From Galaxea fascicularis (taxonomy: Eukaryota > Cnidaria > Anthozoa > Scleractinia > Euphylliidae): a stretch of DNA of 64,000 bases. This document shows positions 42,686-54,719 of this stretch, piece after piece. Location of the stretch: positions 9,593,002-9,657,001 of the forward strand of contig OX419339.1 in NCBI GenBank assembly GCA_948470475.1, given 5' to 3'. Each line of letters opens with the position of its first letter. Positions within the stretch are counted from its first letter, which is position 1. The notes beneath the pieces were generated by a model, which saw nothing but the letters and a program-made list of their open reading frames with translations, ran no database searches and was not told the origin of the DNA. The position numbers were made by a program, and so were the translations under genes.

Positions 42686-45600
42686 ATGACATCTTTTTCC
42701 ACAGCAACGTTAGAGAAAAAATTAGGTGATCTTTCCAACACTCAGCATAGTGTTCAGACACTCTCACTTTGGCTTATACATCACAGAAAACACGCTAAAG
42801 CCATAGTTCAAGCTTGGTACAAGGAAATGACCAAAGGTACGTAAGTGCAGCTTAGCTTGGCTTGGGCAATTCAATTAAGCCTCGTGTAAATATTCTCTTG
42901 TAACCTTCACCAGTTGAATGACATAAGACGCGACTGTTTCTCGAGTACTAGCAAATGGGTGTTTTCTTCAAGGAACTTTTAATCTGCCTTTGACGTTCTA
43001 TCTCAAATTGGTGCTTGTCTGTGAGTATTTCGTTTAGAAATTGAACTGTTTCCAGAAACATAAATCAGCTGTTCAGTGAAAACTAAAATAATATTGCGAG
43101 ATGTTTCGTTACTTCAGATAATTTTTTCAACTGTTGTTTATTGTACTTAAGATGTGACAAAACATCTCGAAGTAAATTTTAGTTCTTACGGAGTGTGGAA
43201 ATTAATTTCTACAGAAATTACTTTGGAGCTCAAATTCAGGTGCAGTGTAAAATGACTATCTTTTCTATCTATATTTCCTCTATTTTCATAAAAATTATAA
43301 ATTTTCACATTTTTTTCAATAATGTTAAATTATGTTTGATCACAAATTCTGGTTATAAGGTTCTTCAAAGTGACAATTGAGTTAGAGAAGAAGAAAGACT
43401 TACACATGAACATAACAATCAGGGAAATGTCATCAAAATACGAGACATGTAGTCCGCCAATGTTTAATGCATTTTTATTCAACTGTTCAACAAATTAAAT
43501 GACAATTTTTTGGGGGAAGTGTTAGGGGGGGGGGGTGTAAATAGGGACTGGGGCCTCATTATAAGGGGGAGGGGGCTAAGTAGAGGCTGGGAACTAAATT
43601 GAAGAAATACAGTGACAGTTTATTCTTACCTTTATTTGCAGCAAGACAAAGCAAAAAACTTACATTCATGTTCCTTGCCAATGATGTTCTTCAAAATGGA
43701 AAAAGAAAAGGGACAGAATTCCTGGGTGAATTTAAACATGTTTTACCTGCTGCATTTCAGCACTGTGCACAGTGAGTGCCCATTCACTTGTTATCATGAT
43801 TGTAGTTTTGATACAGTCAGGCATTTCTTTTTTGTGAGATGTCACAAGAATTTATAAGTAAAACTTATAGATGACAAATTTCAGTTCAGTTTGTGAGTGA
43901 TATATATGAAATGAATCATATTTGAACTGCAGAAATGGAATCAAATGAAGACTGATCCTCAGTCAATTACAACTTGTAAATACAAGAAGAAATGAAGCAG
44001 AAACAAGAAACAATAGAGTATTCTGAATATGGCCAGCTTAACAGTTGTTTCATAAATAAAGTGAACAGGTAATTTAATGCTGGCACTAACATGTAGACTG
44101 CATATTTGGGAAACTGAATAATATGAGCAAAAGGTGGTAATTTAAATAGCAGGAAGAGAAGGCCTGAGACAAGACTGGAAATGGAAATGATGTCTTTAAC
44201 AGAGTGGATTCATGATGGAATGCACGACCTCGTGTTCTTTCTTATGGGAGTTATGAGGGAAAGATTGGGCAAGATTTCCGCTCAACCGTAGACATTAATA
44301 TTATAATTATACACGCATTTTGTGAGTCAAATTCTATTTGTTTTCATTATAGGGTTAGTATGACAGTGATGCATCTACACTGTATAATGCTACTCTTTAT
44401 ATATTGGAATCTATACAAACCAATGTGGACAAAAAACTTTTTACTCATGGAGTCTTTATTGATTTAAAAAAAGCCTTCAGTGCTGTTAATCATAGCATGT
44501 TACGTGTACTTGATAAATTAAATTATTATATTTGGTTTCTGCAGAATTATCAGCCAATGGTTTTTCTCCTATTTATCAAATTGTACACAAACTACTGAAA
44601 TTAGCTGCTATATATCTAGCAGACTAAATACAAATTGTGGTGTACCCCAAGGCTCAGTTCTGGGCCCACTTCTCTTCCTGCTCAATATAAATGACATTCA
44701 AAAGTGCACAAACAAACTACAGTGCTTTCTTTTTGCAGATGACACCAATGTTCTTTTTGCTCACAAAGACTTTAAGTCACTAGAATTTATACTAAATGAA
44801 GAATTACACAACTTATATACCTGGCTGACTTCTAACAAGCTTACTCTGAATATTAAAAAATCAAACTATGTTGTTTTTCGCCCTCACCAAAAAAAGCTCA
44901 ACCTCAGATCAATATTTTTGACAATGAAACCATTGAAAAGGTTTCTCTTGAACATAAAAACTTCATTAAATATCTTGGATTGTTAATTGATGAACATTTG
45001 TCCTGGAGGACACACATTAATTCTGTTGCAACAGAAATAAGTAAGACAATTGGGCTAATTGCAAAGTTACGGCATATTATTCCTAAAATTATGAGGGTTC
45101 TCAGTAGTTTTTTGTCAGGCGGCCCAGAAATACTTATAGGCGGCTAAACTTCAGCCTGGAGGCACACAAAGGCGAATTTCATAGCCAGCACAGGCAGCGA
45201 CTTTCATCTGGACAGGCAGCGGAATTCTCCAGTTGCCGGCTACTACTGAGAACCCTGCTAAATGCACCCTTCTAAATATTTATCAGTCAATAAATTATTG
45301 TACCTCACATAACATAACTTGTGGTCTTATTTCTTCAATGGGGTAATGCATGTAAAACCTTCCTTGATCAAATTCTTGTCCATCAAAGCGTGCATTGCGG
45401 CTATTGTATTTTGCTGAAACAAATAACCATGCCATACCATTTTTCATTAAAGCAAAAATATTACCAGTAGATTATTCTTGTGTTATGAATCTGTTGGCAA
45501 CCTGATGTATGATATAAATGAAAACACTGCTCCAAGAAATATTTTGAATCTGTTTTCTTGAATTTCTAGTGTCCATTCCTATAAAATGTGTTCATTACCT

Positions 45601-48600
45601 CTGATAATTTTTATACAAAGGAATCTCGCATTAATGCCACGTAAAATGCTTTCTTGCATGTCGGGGTCAAAATTTGGAATGGGATACCTGCAACTTCTAA
45701 AAAAAGTGCAAAAAACTATTTTAAAGAATCCCTAAAATGAAAGTTATTTGATATACTTGAAACTGTAGACTCGTATGTTGAAGAGGAAACAATAATTGAC
45801 CAAATGAAAAACTGATCATCCATGTCCTTCTCTTTTGCTAGTATAATCTGATTCTCCTTTTGCCTCTTCATCTCTTTTCAATTGTAATATCAATGATAAT
45901 GTTGCATAGCTTAATTAAATCTGTGTTATTATGTAAAGTTTTTCCATTTTTCAGCATGTTTCTTTTTATTGTGATTTGCCTTTTCCTTTATGTTCTTGTG
46001 CTCGTCTTGTTTTACATTGACTAGCTTTGTGGCTATTTGTGGGACAAGCCCCTCATACCGTTCATTTGAATTTGTAAATTGGTGTAGGTGTTGTAAGTTG
46101 TTAATGTATGGGGTTGTGTGGAAATCTTTCCAAAGACTATAACCAGGCACTTTTATTCTTCAATTTGGGAAGGTGAGAGGGGGAGTGACTCAGTCAAGAA
46201 GTTACAGTTGAACCACCCTTATTTAAATGAGCAAATCGGTTAGCCTGGCAAGAGAGCTGTGATATCACAGGAAAGGCCAATGAACCTCTTGCTAGGTGGC
46301 TGATTAGAGATTCCAAGTGGTGAGGAAGCACTAACTGGCAAAAACTTAATAATAAGTTTTTAAAAGAAAGTATGAAGCAAATTGGAATTTACAAAGCAGT
46401 AAGGAGGGAGGGGCAATCCCAAATACCTTCCATGGCACTGACTCAAGTGCTTGACCATGTCCTTAAATTGATGATAATATCACTTAACATCAGATTTGTA
46501 TTTATACTGTAATTAATTACTTTCAAGGGGTGGATCTGTGGAAGCCATTAAAGGTCTGGAAAGACTTATATCCATATGGACTGAAAGAAATGTTTATGAT
46601 GCCACTTTCCTGGTAAAGCTACATAAGTGTTTAGGTGAGAGGATTTTGCAAAGCAGCTTTTCTATTTTTGTTTGCCTTTATGCATAGAAATTACTTTGTG
46701 CATTTACAAATTGCTGCATATGTTTATATGGTCTTACTAATGGGAAGCTCTTCTTTATTTATTATTCTTTTTTCATTTTCTTTTGTCCCTTTTACACCCC
46801 TGGGTGGCTCCTCGCATGTCTCCCGTTTGTACTTTTTTCTTTTGGACATTCTGCAATTCTTTTATCACACATTATATTTTACATAAAGTTTCTGCCCAAT
46901 AAAGTTTGATAATACATGTATATACCTTTTACTGACTGAGTTCGAGGTCTGTACTGTAAGTTACGGACCAAGTTTTTTCCCATTCACTTATGGCCCAAGC
47001 TCGAAGCACGCAGGCCATAAATCAACAGGAAAAAACGAGGATCCGTAACTTACAGCACAGTTTGAGAAAAGGAGGTTAGTAAGATATTTATTATATCTCT
47101 GAGGTTTATCAGGCGCGCGGAAAAAGGCTGTACAGTGAAGTACGGCCCACTAAATTGACCGATCACAGCGTGTGTACTAACTGAGAGATAATAAATGACA
47201 TTACATCACTGATAATGACTGTATGATAATTATTATGATGCAATCATGGCATTTACTGCACTTTGTTGTGTGTACATAATCCTATCTTTAAATCCCTTAA
47301 AAGTGGTGTAATGAAAGATGCTTTCAATATTATTTATTGTTAAGACTTGGTTCTGGTGTTATCAAGTGGCAGTGCTTTAAAGGAGTTGCATTCTAGCATC
47401 GACAAAATGGACGTTTAACCAATTAAATGTTTTCATTCGAATAAAAAGTCAGATTATTCAGGGTTTTAAATGTATATGTTGTGGTTTAAATTTGTTCTTG
47501 GTTGAAAAAGTTTCAACGACTTTGACTTTGAATTTTCTTTGTGGCATTCTATGAGTAATGAGTATGAGACAGGGAAAAACAAAGATCTGGTTTAAGAATG
47601 AAGAATTTTGGACTGGAAACAAATTGATTGATGTTAATATACTAACCTTTTCAATTAATGTTTGCAGGACAAGAATCAGATTCCCCTCCACCGGAAAAGA
47701 AACAAAAACTGGATGACGAAAAACAAGCTATGGCAATGGAACCACCAGATGTAAGTGAAGTGTCTTTGTAAGGCCAACCTAACATTTTGCTGTCAATTCA
47801 AAAGGATTGCTGCATGCCTGATATACAAAATTGTTAATACATGATTGACACATCAAATACACTCTATGGCTACAATAATATTTCCATACCTGATGGTAGA
47901 GAAGGGAAGGAGGTCACACTCTTAGGCAGGATTTAGTGAATTAGGCTCTCCAACATTTTGTTGTGTTGACTGATTGTGCCAAAGACACAGTCCTTCTTGG
48001 GGGGTTTGGGGACATGTTCTGCCAGAGTGTTTTGGGGGGCTCAAGGGAGGCAAGATGGCCAAGTGGTTAGGGCGCTGGATTTCAATGTGGTGACCTGGGT
48101 TCAAATCCTGCTCTGGCCACTAGCTGGTGTTGTTCTGGGTAAGTGCCCGGTTCAACTCCTCAGTCATCCTTGTAAATAGCTAACTGGTTTGCCTCCTGCC
48201 AGGCGGGATTCTTATCATGTTTGTTTGGTGTATGTTTTGGTAGCCTGAGGATCTTATAAAAGCTCTGATGGAGCTGGAAAACTCTGCATCACAGGATGCT
48301 GCTGTCAGGGAAAAGATTGCTAATTTACCAGCAGAAGTACAAGATGTGTCTCTCCTTGAAAAAATAGAAGGTAAAGTATATTTGTTTTTTTTGACAACCC
48401 TATATGTAGTTTTCAGCTCAAAAATTGATGAAAACGAGACTGACCAAATCTATGACCAAATCGATGAAAAATGTTGTTAACTACAGCAAAATAGCAAAAA
48501 AATATTTCATTAAACAACACATTTCAGTCATAGGGCATAACAGAATGGCCTAGCATGGCCTGATGAAGACCACCAGTATAGCGGTCAAAACGTTGTGTTC

Positions 48601-51319
48601 CACATCAATGTGACTCGATCATGTGACAAACTATTCACTCAGCTATTGCAAATATATGGTTGCTATGATGCTTATAGTAGTGTCACGTAATATTAAAGTT
48701 CTTTAGGGCGTATCTGTTCCTGTGGGGGCGTGAACTTGCTAATTTGTTGCATTTGTTGAGGCTACAAATGTTTTTTTTTTTGTAGATTATCACAAATTTT
48801 GTCATAAAGGTGCATAGGTTACATATCTTAATGGTGCTATTACATGGTTTGCATTTCTTGAGAATTTTCCACTTAATTTGAAGGGCTTGTTGGTGTCTTT
48901 CAGTGTCCATATGTACTTTGAAAGTTCAGTCTCGTTTCTTTTGTTGCCTTGTTGGAAGGATGCTTTGTGGTTTCTAGATAGTTCTTTGAAATTTGTTGCA
49001 AGTCCTACATATGATTCTGTTGTTGTTTCCATTGTAATGGTTGCTTGGTAGACCACATTTGTTTTGTGGCATTTTCCTTCAACGGGGCATTCATCTTTCT
49101 TTTGGCGGTTACATGTCTTATCAGATTCTTGTGAAGAAGTGGTGGTGTTATTGGTGAGTAGGGTTTTGTTGTGCGATGCGATGATGGATTTCATGTTTGG
49201 TATGCAAGAGTAGCTCAGCTTAAGTGTGTGTCTGTCTTGTGTAGTGGGTGGTTCTTTGGAAAACATGTATCGACGATGGTTAAGAACTTTCTTCCTAGGT
49301 TGACTTTGACATCGGAGTTCCATGGAGGGTATATGTTGCAGGTAAAAATTAAATTCAGGTAAAAATTTTTTAACCTAGGTTGATTCTCAAATCCCTTTGT
49401 CTCCTTAGCCTTAGGAGACAAAGGAAATTGATTTCCAACTTAGGTTACTGGTAAAAATGTTTTACCTGAATTTAATTTTTAACTGCAACATATACCTGAG
49501 AGATTTGGCCTTTGGATGACCCTTTTTTTCTTTCCTAATTTGCATAATCCATAGTTGGCCCATGGGCATTATGGGAGAATAATGCCCCGGTGCTTTGCTG
49601 TGCTTAGCCAACCAGAGTGTGCAATATATTGTCTACAAACACAAGCCATATAATAGACTAGAGATATAATGCACTCCATCCCACCAATCATAGCATATGT
49701 GATTCTTTGAACATTTCATAATAATGATGAATGGGCAAATTGTTTTCATAATGAGCTGTATTATAATTGCATCATAGAGGAACAAAAATTAACACTGGAA
49801 TGAATTACCCTTAAAGTTGAGAAAAACTGAATCGTGCAATGAATTTAGGCAGGTCTGAAATCTTATTTACATCAGGAGGATGCTGCTGCAGCTTTCTGAT
49901 GTTACAAGTGTTATGATGTTATTGTTATTACATCATTGTCATGTGACCTGGCATGCTCGCTCGCCATGTGCTCGATCATGGACTGTTAAACGATGTTGTT
50001 GTCGTTCAATTCACCTGAGCCGTTTGCTGTGCCCCTGCAATCATAACAACAAGTTCACTGGTTCTATCAATGTCATACTTTTACTCTTGTCATGGTTTAA
50101 TCCAATTATCATCTGTTCACGGTATCTGTTTCGAACGGCTTGCCTAGCCATTCATCACCCGTTCGCTTGCCGTTCCATTCAGCGTTCGAACGGCTACCGT
50201 TCGGAACGTTTTCGCATGAGAGGTCACATATAATATAAATACACATTTAACCAGATTTTTGATTTGTAGACAAAGAAACTGGTGACAGACTCTCAAAAAT
50301 TGTTGATGAGGCATGTCTATTACTTGCTGACTACAACGGGAGACTGGCAGCAGAACTGGAAGATAGAACAACAATATCCAAAATGCTGGCTGCATTTATA
50401 CAACTCCAGAAAGACAAACTTGCTGAGTCAGAGAAAAAACTTCAAGTAAGACATGTTAGAATTGAATTGCCATCCTTTCAGTGTCTTTAGTACAGCATAA
50501 AATAATGTAGAGCTTTGGAATAAGTAGGTCTAAAGGGCTGCAATGTTTTGGCAGCCATAATTTCATGTGGGTAGCTAAAAATAGGAGCAATAAAAGAATT
50601 AAGATTCTGCTCTTAAATAATATAGTCAGTATACATACATACAAACACACTTAATTGCAAAACTCCCTGAGAAGGGATTTTTTAGTAATAGTATGAATAA
50701 AATAACTAAAATAAATAAGCTAGCCACTTGCTGAGGTAAGGAATGATTTACAAGATATGGTAAACATAACTGTGAAGTGAGCATAATGTCACTTTAGGTC
50801 TGTTTTTTTTTCTTTGAAGGAAAGTGTTTTCTCTTTCAGTGATTTCTTAAACTCTGTCAGTTCTTCCTCTGTGATGATTGCAAATCACTGTGGTATTTTG
50901 GACTGGACAGTTACTTGTCAGGGGTCATTCCTTGATATTTTTGGGAATTACGAGAAAGGTCCAAAAATCAACACTACTTGCAGGTGCCTGCTAGTTTCTT
51001 GGGCCGTTACTTTCAGAAGGCTAACAGTATCTCTTGAATTGTTATTCATCCAATTGTTGAAAGAACAATTTATTTATCTCTTGAATTGGTATTCATCCCA
51101 ATTATCAGAGGAACAATATTCGTTATTGAGTTATAATGGCTTCAACTGTCTCGTTTACAGGAATACAAAGCAAAACAGGAAAACGTTCAGCTAGTACGAC
51201 AAGAATTGAAAGCACATTTAGAAAACCTTCCGGACCTAACCAAGCTGCCAGACCTTGGAGGAGGCCTGGCTCCTCTGCCATCTGCAGGAGACTTGTTTGC
51301 CTCCGCGCACAGGTCCTGA
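42686..51319 (+). CDS. RPRD1: RPRD1A/B-type CTD-interacting protein (seven exons, 310 aa)
   Basis: Binds the phosphorylated C-terminal domain of RNA polymerase II and helps recruit CTD phosphatase. Exons: 42686-42836, 43642-43771, 46528-46634, 47668-47750, 48244-48370, 50270-50445, 51161-51319. All phases close, giving 311 codons. The CID domain covers about residues 1-130 (LEKKLGDLSNTQHSVQTLSL, LTFMFLANDVLQNGKRKG, ERLISIWTERNVYD). A charged linker follows, then the coiled-coil region from about 160 on (LIKALMELENSASQDAAVRE, ADYNGRLAAELEDRTTISKM). The end is DLTKLPDLGG...GDLFASAHRS. Human paralogs are about 312 and 326 aa, and I cannot say which one this is closest to. Introns hold a LINE, a SINE and a Penelope fragment. 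It converges on the deiodinase gene. Confidence 0.93.
44366..45813 (+). mobile_element. Degenerate LINE reverse transcriptase, split by a MITE
   Basis: In intron 2 of RPRD1. Pieces of a non-LTR reverse transcriptase occur in order: THGVFIDLKKAFSAVNHSML, CGVPQGSVLGPLLFLLNIND, the active site CFLFADDTNVLF, then NFIKYLGLLIDEHLSWRTHI. The reading breaks at 45092, where a MITE is inserted. It resumes after 45257 with LLNIYQ and runs on to RINATKNAFLHVGVKIWNGI, ending at a stop near 45813. Frameshifts and the missing 5' part show it is dead. It resembles the jockey/CR1 group. Confidence 0.8.
45093..45257. mobile_element. MITE with AGGGTTCTCAGTAG termini nested in LINE
   Basis: 165 bp bounded by agggttctcagtag and its inverted copy ctactgagaaccct. 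It separates two consecutive parts of the LINE reverse transcriptase, so it arrived later. Internal gcggc/gccgg words also occur near 30282-30450. No ORF. Confidence 0.75.
46954..47055. repeat. Short inverted repeat around CTGTAAGTTACGGA
   Basis: The left arm ctgtaagttacgga and the right arm tccgtaacttacag, extended by aaaaaac/gtttttt pairing, flank a 46-bp centre. It is probably a small foldback or part of a larger repeat running to about 47190. In RPRD1 intron 3. Confidence 0.6.
48043..48235 (+). mobile_element. tRNA-derived SINE abutting RPRD1 exon 5
   Basis: The head has a polymerase III A box at 48056-48066 (tggccaagtgg) and a B box at 48098-48108 (ggttcaaatcc) with tRNA-like spacing. 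The tRNA-unrelated body (caactcctcagtcatcct, tgtaaatagctaactgg, gcctcctgccag) matches a body I recall from coral SINEs. The 3' end runs into the acceptor of exon 5 (starts 48244), so the pyrimidine-rich tract of that splice site appears to be SINE tail. Not a functional tRNA gene: the cloverleaf is not maintained. Confidence 0.75.
48500..49326 (-). mobile_element. 3' fragment of a Penelope-like element (GIY-YIG endonuclease)
   Basis: The minus strand encodes a broken C-terminus of a Penelope-like retroelement: NLGRKFLTIVDTCFPKNHPL, then in another frame LKLSYSCIPNMKSIIASHN, a Cys-containing linker (KKDECPVEGKC), and the GIY-YIG-type segment NVVYQATITMETTTESYVGL. It continues after a frameshift to PHRNRYALKNFN and a stop at 48683. 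The reverse transcriptase part is missing. The non-coding 3' region contains a cctgatgaagacc...ggtcaaaac hairpin. It lies antisense in RPRD1 intron 5. Confidence 0.8.
49329..49496. mobile_element. Foldback element, copy 2
   Basis: 168 bp with inverted arms (ggtatatgttgcag...aattaaattcagg and its mirror) and the core words acctaggtt and gagacaaagg. It shares its core with 29094-29319. It sits exactly where the Penelope-like coding stretch breaks off, so it may have inserted into that element. Confidence 0.65.
51030..51122 (+). repeat. 47-bp tandem duplication before RPRD1 exon 7
   Basis: Two imperfect copies starting tctcttgaatt at 51030 and 51077 (ttattcatccaatt against gtattcatcccaatt). They end about 40 bp before the acceptor of exon 7. 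Confidence 0.65.
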
Positions 51320-52236
51320 CAGTGGACAGGGACACATATCTGAGTGTATCAGCTAGTAACTCGTGGGTGAGACTCACTCACTTGGTGTTTTAGAGCAGTT
51401 TTTAGAAGTTATTTGAAACCAGTGGCAGTGGAATAGGACACAGATCGGATGAGTATATTCTGATAAAGTTTGATTGGGGTTCATGTGATAAACCTGGTGT
51501 TTTAGAGCAGTTTTAAAACTTATCAATTTTCAAACCTGCCTCAAAAAGAGTACACTGAAATAGGTATCTGACGAATATCATTTTTGTTTGGTCAGGGCAC
51601 TGTAATCCTTTACCAAGTTGGTTTGAACCTCTGTCTGCAAGCAAGGGCTGGTACATAGTGTTTCATGTGAAACTTAATTCTAAGTTACTTGTAAAAGACA
51701 ACTTCCACATGAAGAATTTTGCGATAGAATTTGCTTTGAAGAAGAGGGTAAACCGAAATTGACATACTGATAAAACATAGTGTCTTACCAAAAGGCAGAA
51801 CTGGCCAGATAAACCAGGGTTGTCAAAAAAAAAAAAAAAAAAAAAAAAAACCAACAACAAGTAAAAAGAGAATCTAGGAAAGTGGACAGCAACTGGGGAG
51901 TAACAATACCATTTCCCCCCTACATTTTCTCTTTTTACCAGCGAATTGTAGCCGGCGAAACTAGAAAAGTGGCAGGTGATATCACTTTTTGATAACTCTG
52001 CGAGACTGGTCATTTGAAAATGAAATAGGTTTCTTTCGAGTGTTTTCGCTAAAAACCCATCACTGCTATGCATACTATGTAGAAAAAACCTGATCCGGCT
52101 GGACAGTTCTTATTAATAGTGGTATTCTATTTACAAAGGGACTGGTCTGGCCTCTCAGTTCTGACTTATGGTAAGCGCCCTCAGAGTTGAAATTACCAGT
52201 GATAAAGATGAGCGATACAATGAACCAATCGGAATA

Positions 52237-52427
52237 GGCCATTTCTGAATTACCTCAGGCCTCTTTTTCAAAGCGAGTCTAGGTGCTCATTCCTTCATAT
52301 TTAAATCAATTTTCATTCACACGGAAATGAGTTTAATTTGGGTGTGAATGAAAATTGATTTACGTATGAAAGGATGAGCATTAAGACTCGCTTTGAAAAA
52401 GAGGCCTGACGTAATTCGGAAATGGCC
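52237..52427. mobile_element. MITE family GGCCATTTC, copy 2
   Basis: 191 bp flanked by TA on both sides. The arms ggccatttctgaattacctc and its inverted partner continue through ctttttcaaagcgagtct, about 45 bp per arm. They share ggccatttc and caaagcgagtct with copy 1 at 27207-27378. No ORF. Confidence 0.8.
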
Positions 52428-53548
52428 TACTCAAAAGTAAACACATGGAGCAAATATTCCAAGGACCACAGTATACAGTCAGGTTCAACATGTTTATCGT
52501 CATATCATCATTTTTATGACTTTGTTGGCGATCTCTATTTCGTCTTAAATCAGTGTCCTCTGGGTTGCTCGGTTGCAGGAGTACAAAAACAGAACAAAAC
52601 AAAAGGAAACATGGTTACATACTTTATTTTATTCACAATTCCTTTAAAAAACAGTTGACCTTTTTACTCCCATAACTCTCTACTCCAAACACTCCCCCCT
52701 AAAGAAACTTTTGGGAGAGCGTTGCGTTACATCCCAAAAAGCGGCTGCGAAAGAGACTGTTACCCATTGCTCTTATCTGGTGCTCTTAACAGTGAATTGT
52801 GGTGACTTTTTTTGTTTTGCTGCATCAGTCTTGTGCTTTCTTGGGAGTGAACGAGGGCCAACTTAGGATTTTAACATTTTAGACCATGACTGAAAAGTGT
52901 TCTAGTGTTAGGTAGCAAGCGTGCGCACGCATTTGTGCGCATAAGAAGGGACGATCTTATAAGTATCGATATTACTATGTTTTGTATTTATGGAGATTAC
53001 TGCGAAGGCTTTTCAACGTAAATCGATTTTATATTGTACATATTAAAAAAGGCTGTTCTTTGCAAAGCTCACTTTTTGCCCAATAACTAATCGTTTCTTG
53101 TCTTTGTGATAAATGGATTGAATATTTACTATGCCTTTTAAACGGCCGGTTATTAAATTATTAGAGACAAGAGGACAGCTTGAAAAAGGTGTGCCAGTCT
53201 TACACAGGGGCCTTCAACCGTTTAGCCGCAATGTTGATAATATATTTTCTCCACCGTTCTGTGTGTCTCCTTTGGTACTGGTGGAAAAATGTTGGTTCTG
53301 ATATTGACCTGGAACGAGGGGATATGAGATATACAGTTCCGGTATCCTAGCAGATTTGGACCCCACCCCACAGATTTGGGACTCCCCGGTCCAAATCTGG
53401 CACGAGGAAGGAATACCTGGTATCTCCGAGGCACAGCTCACTAATATTAATAAGGGTTTCCCTCTTGCAACAGAAAATACAGCGTACCTTGTATCCGTTT
53501 AATTGGTCAAACACCAAGAAGCTTGCAGAACTTACGTTATTTATTTTT

Positions 53549-53676
53549 GCGTGTTTCAGGCGAGCGGAGGCAATCGCGGGAGGCGAGGCCGGAGCACGAG
53601 TCATGCGCAGGGAGACCGGGGCACGAAAAAAAATAATGACTGACGCTTGCTTCCGCTCGCCTGAAAAACGCAACTA
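53549..53676. mobile_element. Small inverted-repeat element (TTTCAGGCGAGCGGA)
   Basis: Arms gcgtgtttcaggcgagcgga and its inverted copy tccgctcgcctgaaaaacgc enclose about 85 bp. It is followed within 6 bp by a second inverted-repeat element. Confidence 0.65.
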
Positions 53677-53681
53677 AAAAG

Positions 53682-53775
53682 AACGCCTGTTATGCAGGCT
53701 AAACGCCAAGTTAGATGAATCTAGAATCAAACTACTGTGAACCAAAATTCACACGGCCTGCGTAACAGGCGTTTC
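53682..53775. mobile_element. Small inverted-repeat element (AACGCCTGTTATGCAGGC)
   Basis: Arms aacgcctgttatgcaggc and the inverted gcctgcgtaacaggcgtt enclose about 58 bp. Each arm is itself partly palindromic (gcctg...caggc). Probably a MITE; no target duplication was established. Confidence 0.65.
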
Positions 53776-54719
53776 CTTAGCGAGACGTTTTATTTTTTTC
53801 TCTCTCTCTCTCTCTCTCGTCCTCTGCGCTCGTGTCTCGCGCTTAGCCCTCCACGTTTTGTGCTTCCCTCTCAGGAAATAACTTGGTCGTTAAAATAAAA
53901 CAGTTTTCACTGGTTATTTATGTGTTACTTAATAAACGTGTAGTGTAGATATTCAGTCAAGTCTCAAAGTGGAGCTCCACATTTATTTCTTCCTGAGTTG
54001 GCATTTACAGAGGTGAGCTTATTATATGGCCCAATTGAGATACACTGATATCAATGCCAGGACTTGAGCCAGCAGGATTCTAGTAAAGGACGTCTTTATT
54101 GTCGATGTTCATTTTGGATGGTGTGGGAATAGAATACAGACTTTCAATGCTTTACCTGTAAATGACACTGGAGTACCAAGTACCGACAGTCGTAGATCGG
54201 ATAATGAAATGAAGCATTGTTAGAAGTCTGGGTACAAGAAAAATTTGAGACCCTTACATGTAGTATATAGTTGACGTTAATTAAAAATGGCGTCTAAACT
54301 TAATTCCTTTAGGCATAAATGCGTATTTCTGGACCGCGAAAGCGTGCGTTCATCCCTTTAGTTAGTCGTATTAAATATTGTCTTGGAAAATGGAGACTTA
54401 CACAGCCATAAGGATAAACTCTCTTTAGCTCTGTATAGCAGTCCGCGCGCGGCTAAGATGTTACCCTGGCTCCAAACTACTTCCTAATGCAACTCGGATA
54501 ATTTAAAGCTGAACATTAAACGCCATGCATAACAAAAACCAACGTTAAATTTGAAGTCTTTATATAAATATTTTTCAACTAGCCGACAAAAGTTAAGCTC
54601 GGTGTAAGGAATACTGTCAGCATCTGTCTTGATTTATACAGCGAATGACGTAAAAGATCATTCGCAAACTTCTCTTTTCATGTCTTTTGAAATCCTCTCC
54701 TTTGAACAATAAGCTCCAG

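Larger units (their letters stand above)
51320..54719. other. RPRD1 3' UTR and intergenic DNA with MITEs
   Basis: After the RPRD1 stop this stretch holds a 26-A run at 51825-51850, a MITE at 52237-52427, two small inverted-repeat elements at 53549-53775 and a (TC)n tract near 53798-53818. No convincing coding exon was recognised. Confidence 0.5.

Noticed and set aside
48043..48130. Possible tRNA gene
   Set aside because: A and B boxes are present but the cloverleaf and acceptor stem are not maintained, and a SINE body follows. Called a SINE instead.
51161..51319. RPRD1 alternative splicing from exon 7 into 54720
   Set aside because: The only donor-like AG/GT near the end of exon 7 joins 54720 in a phase that gives a stop after one codon.
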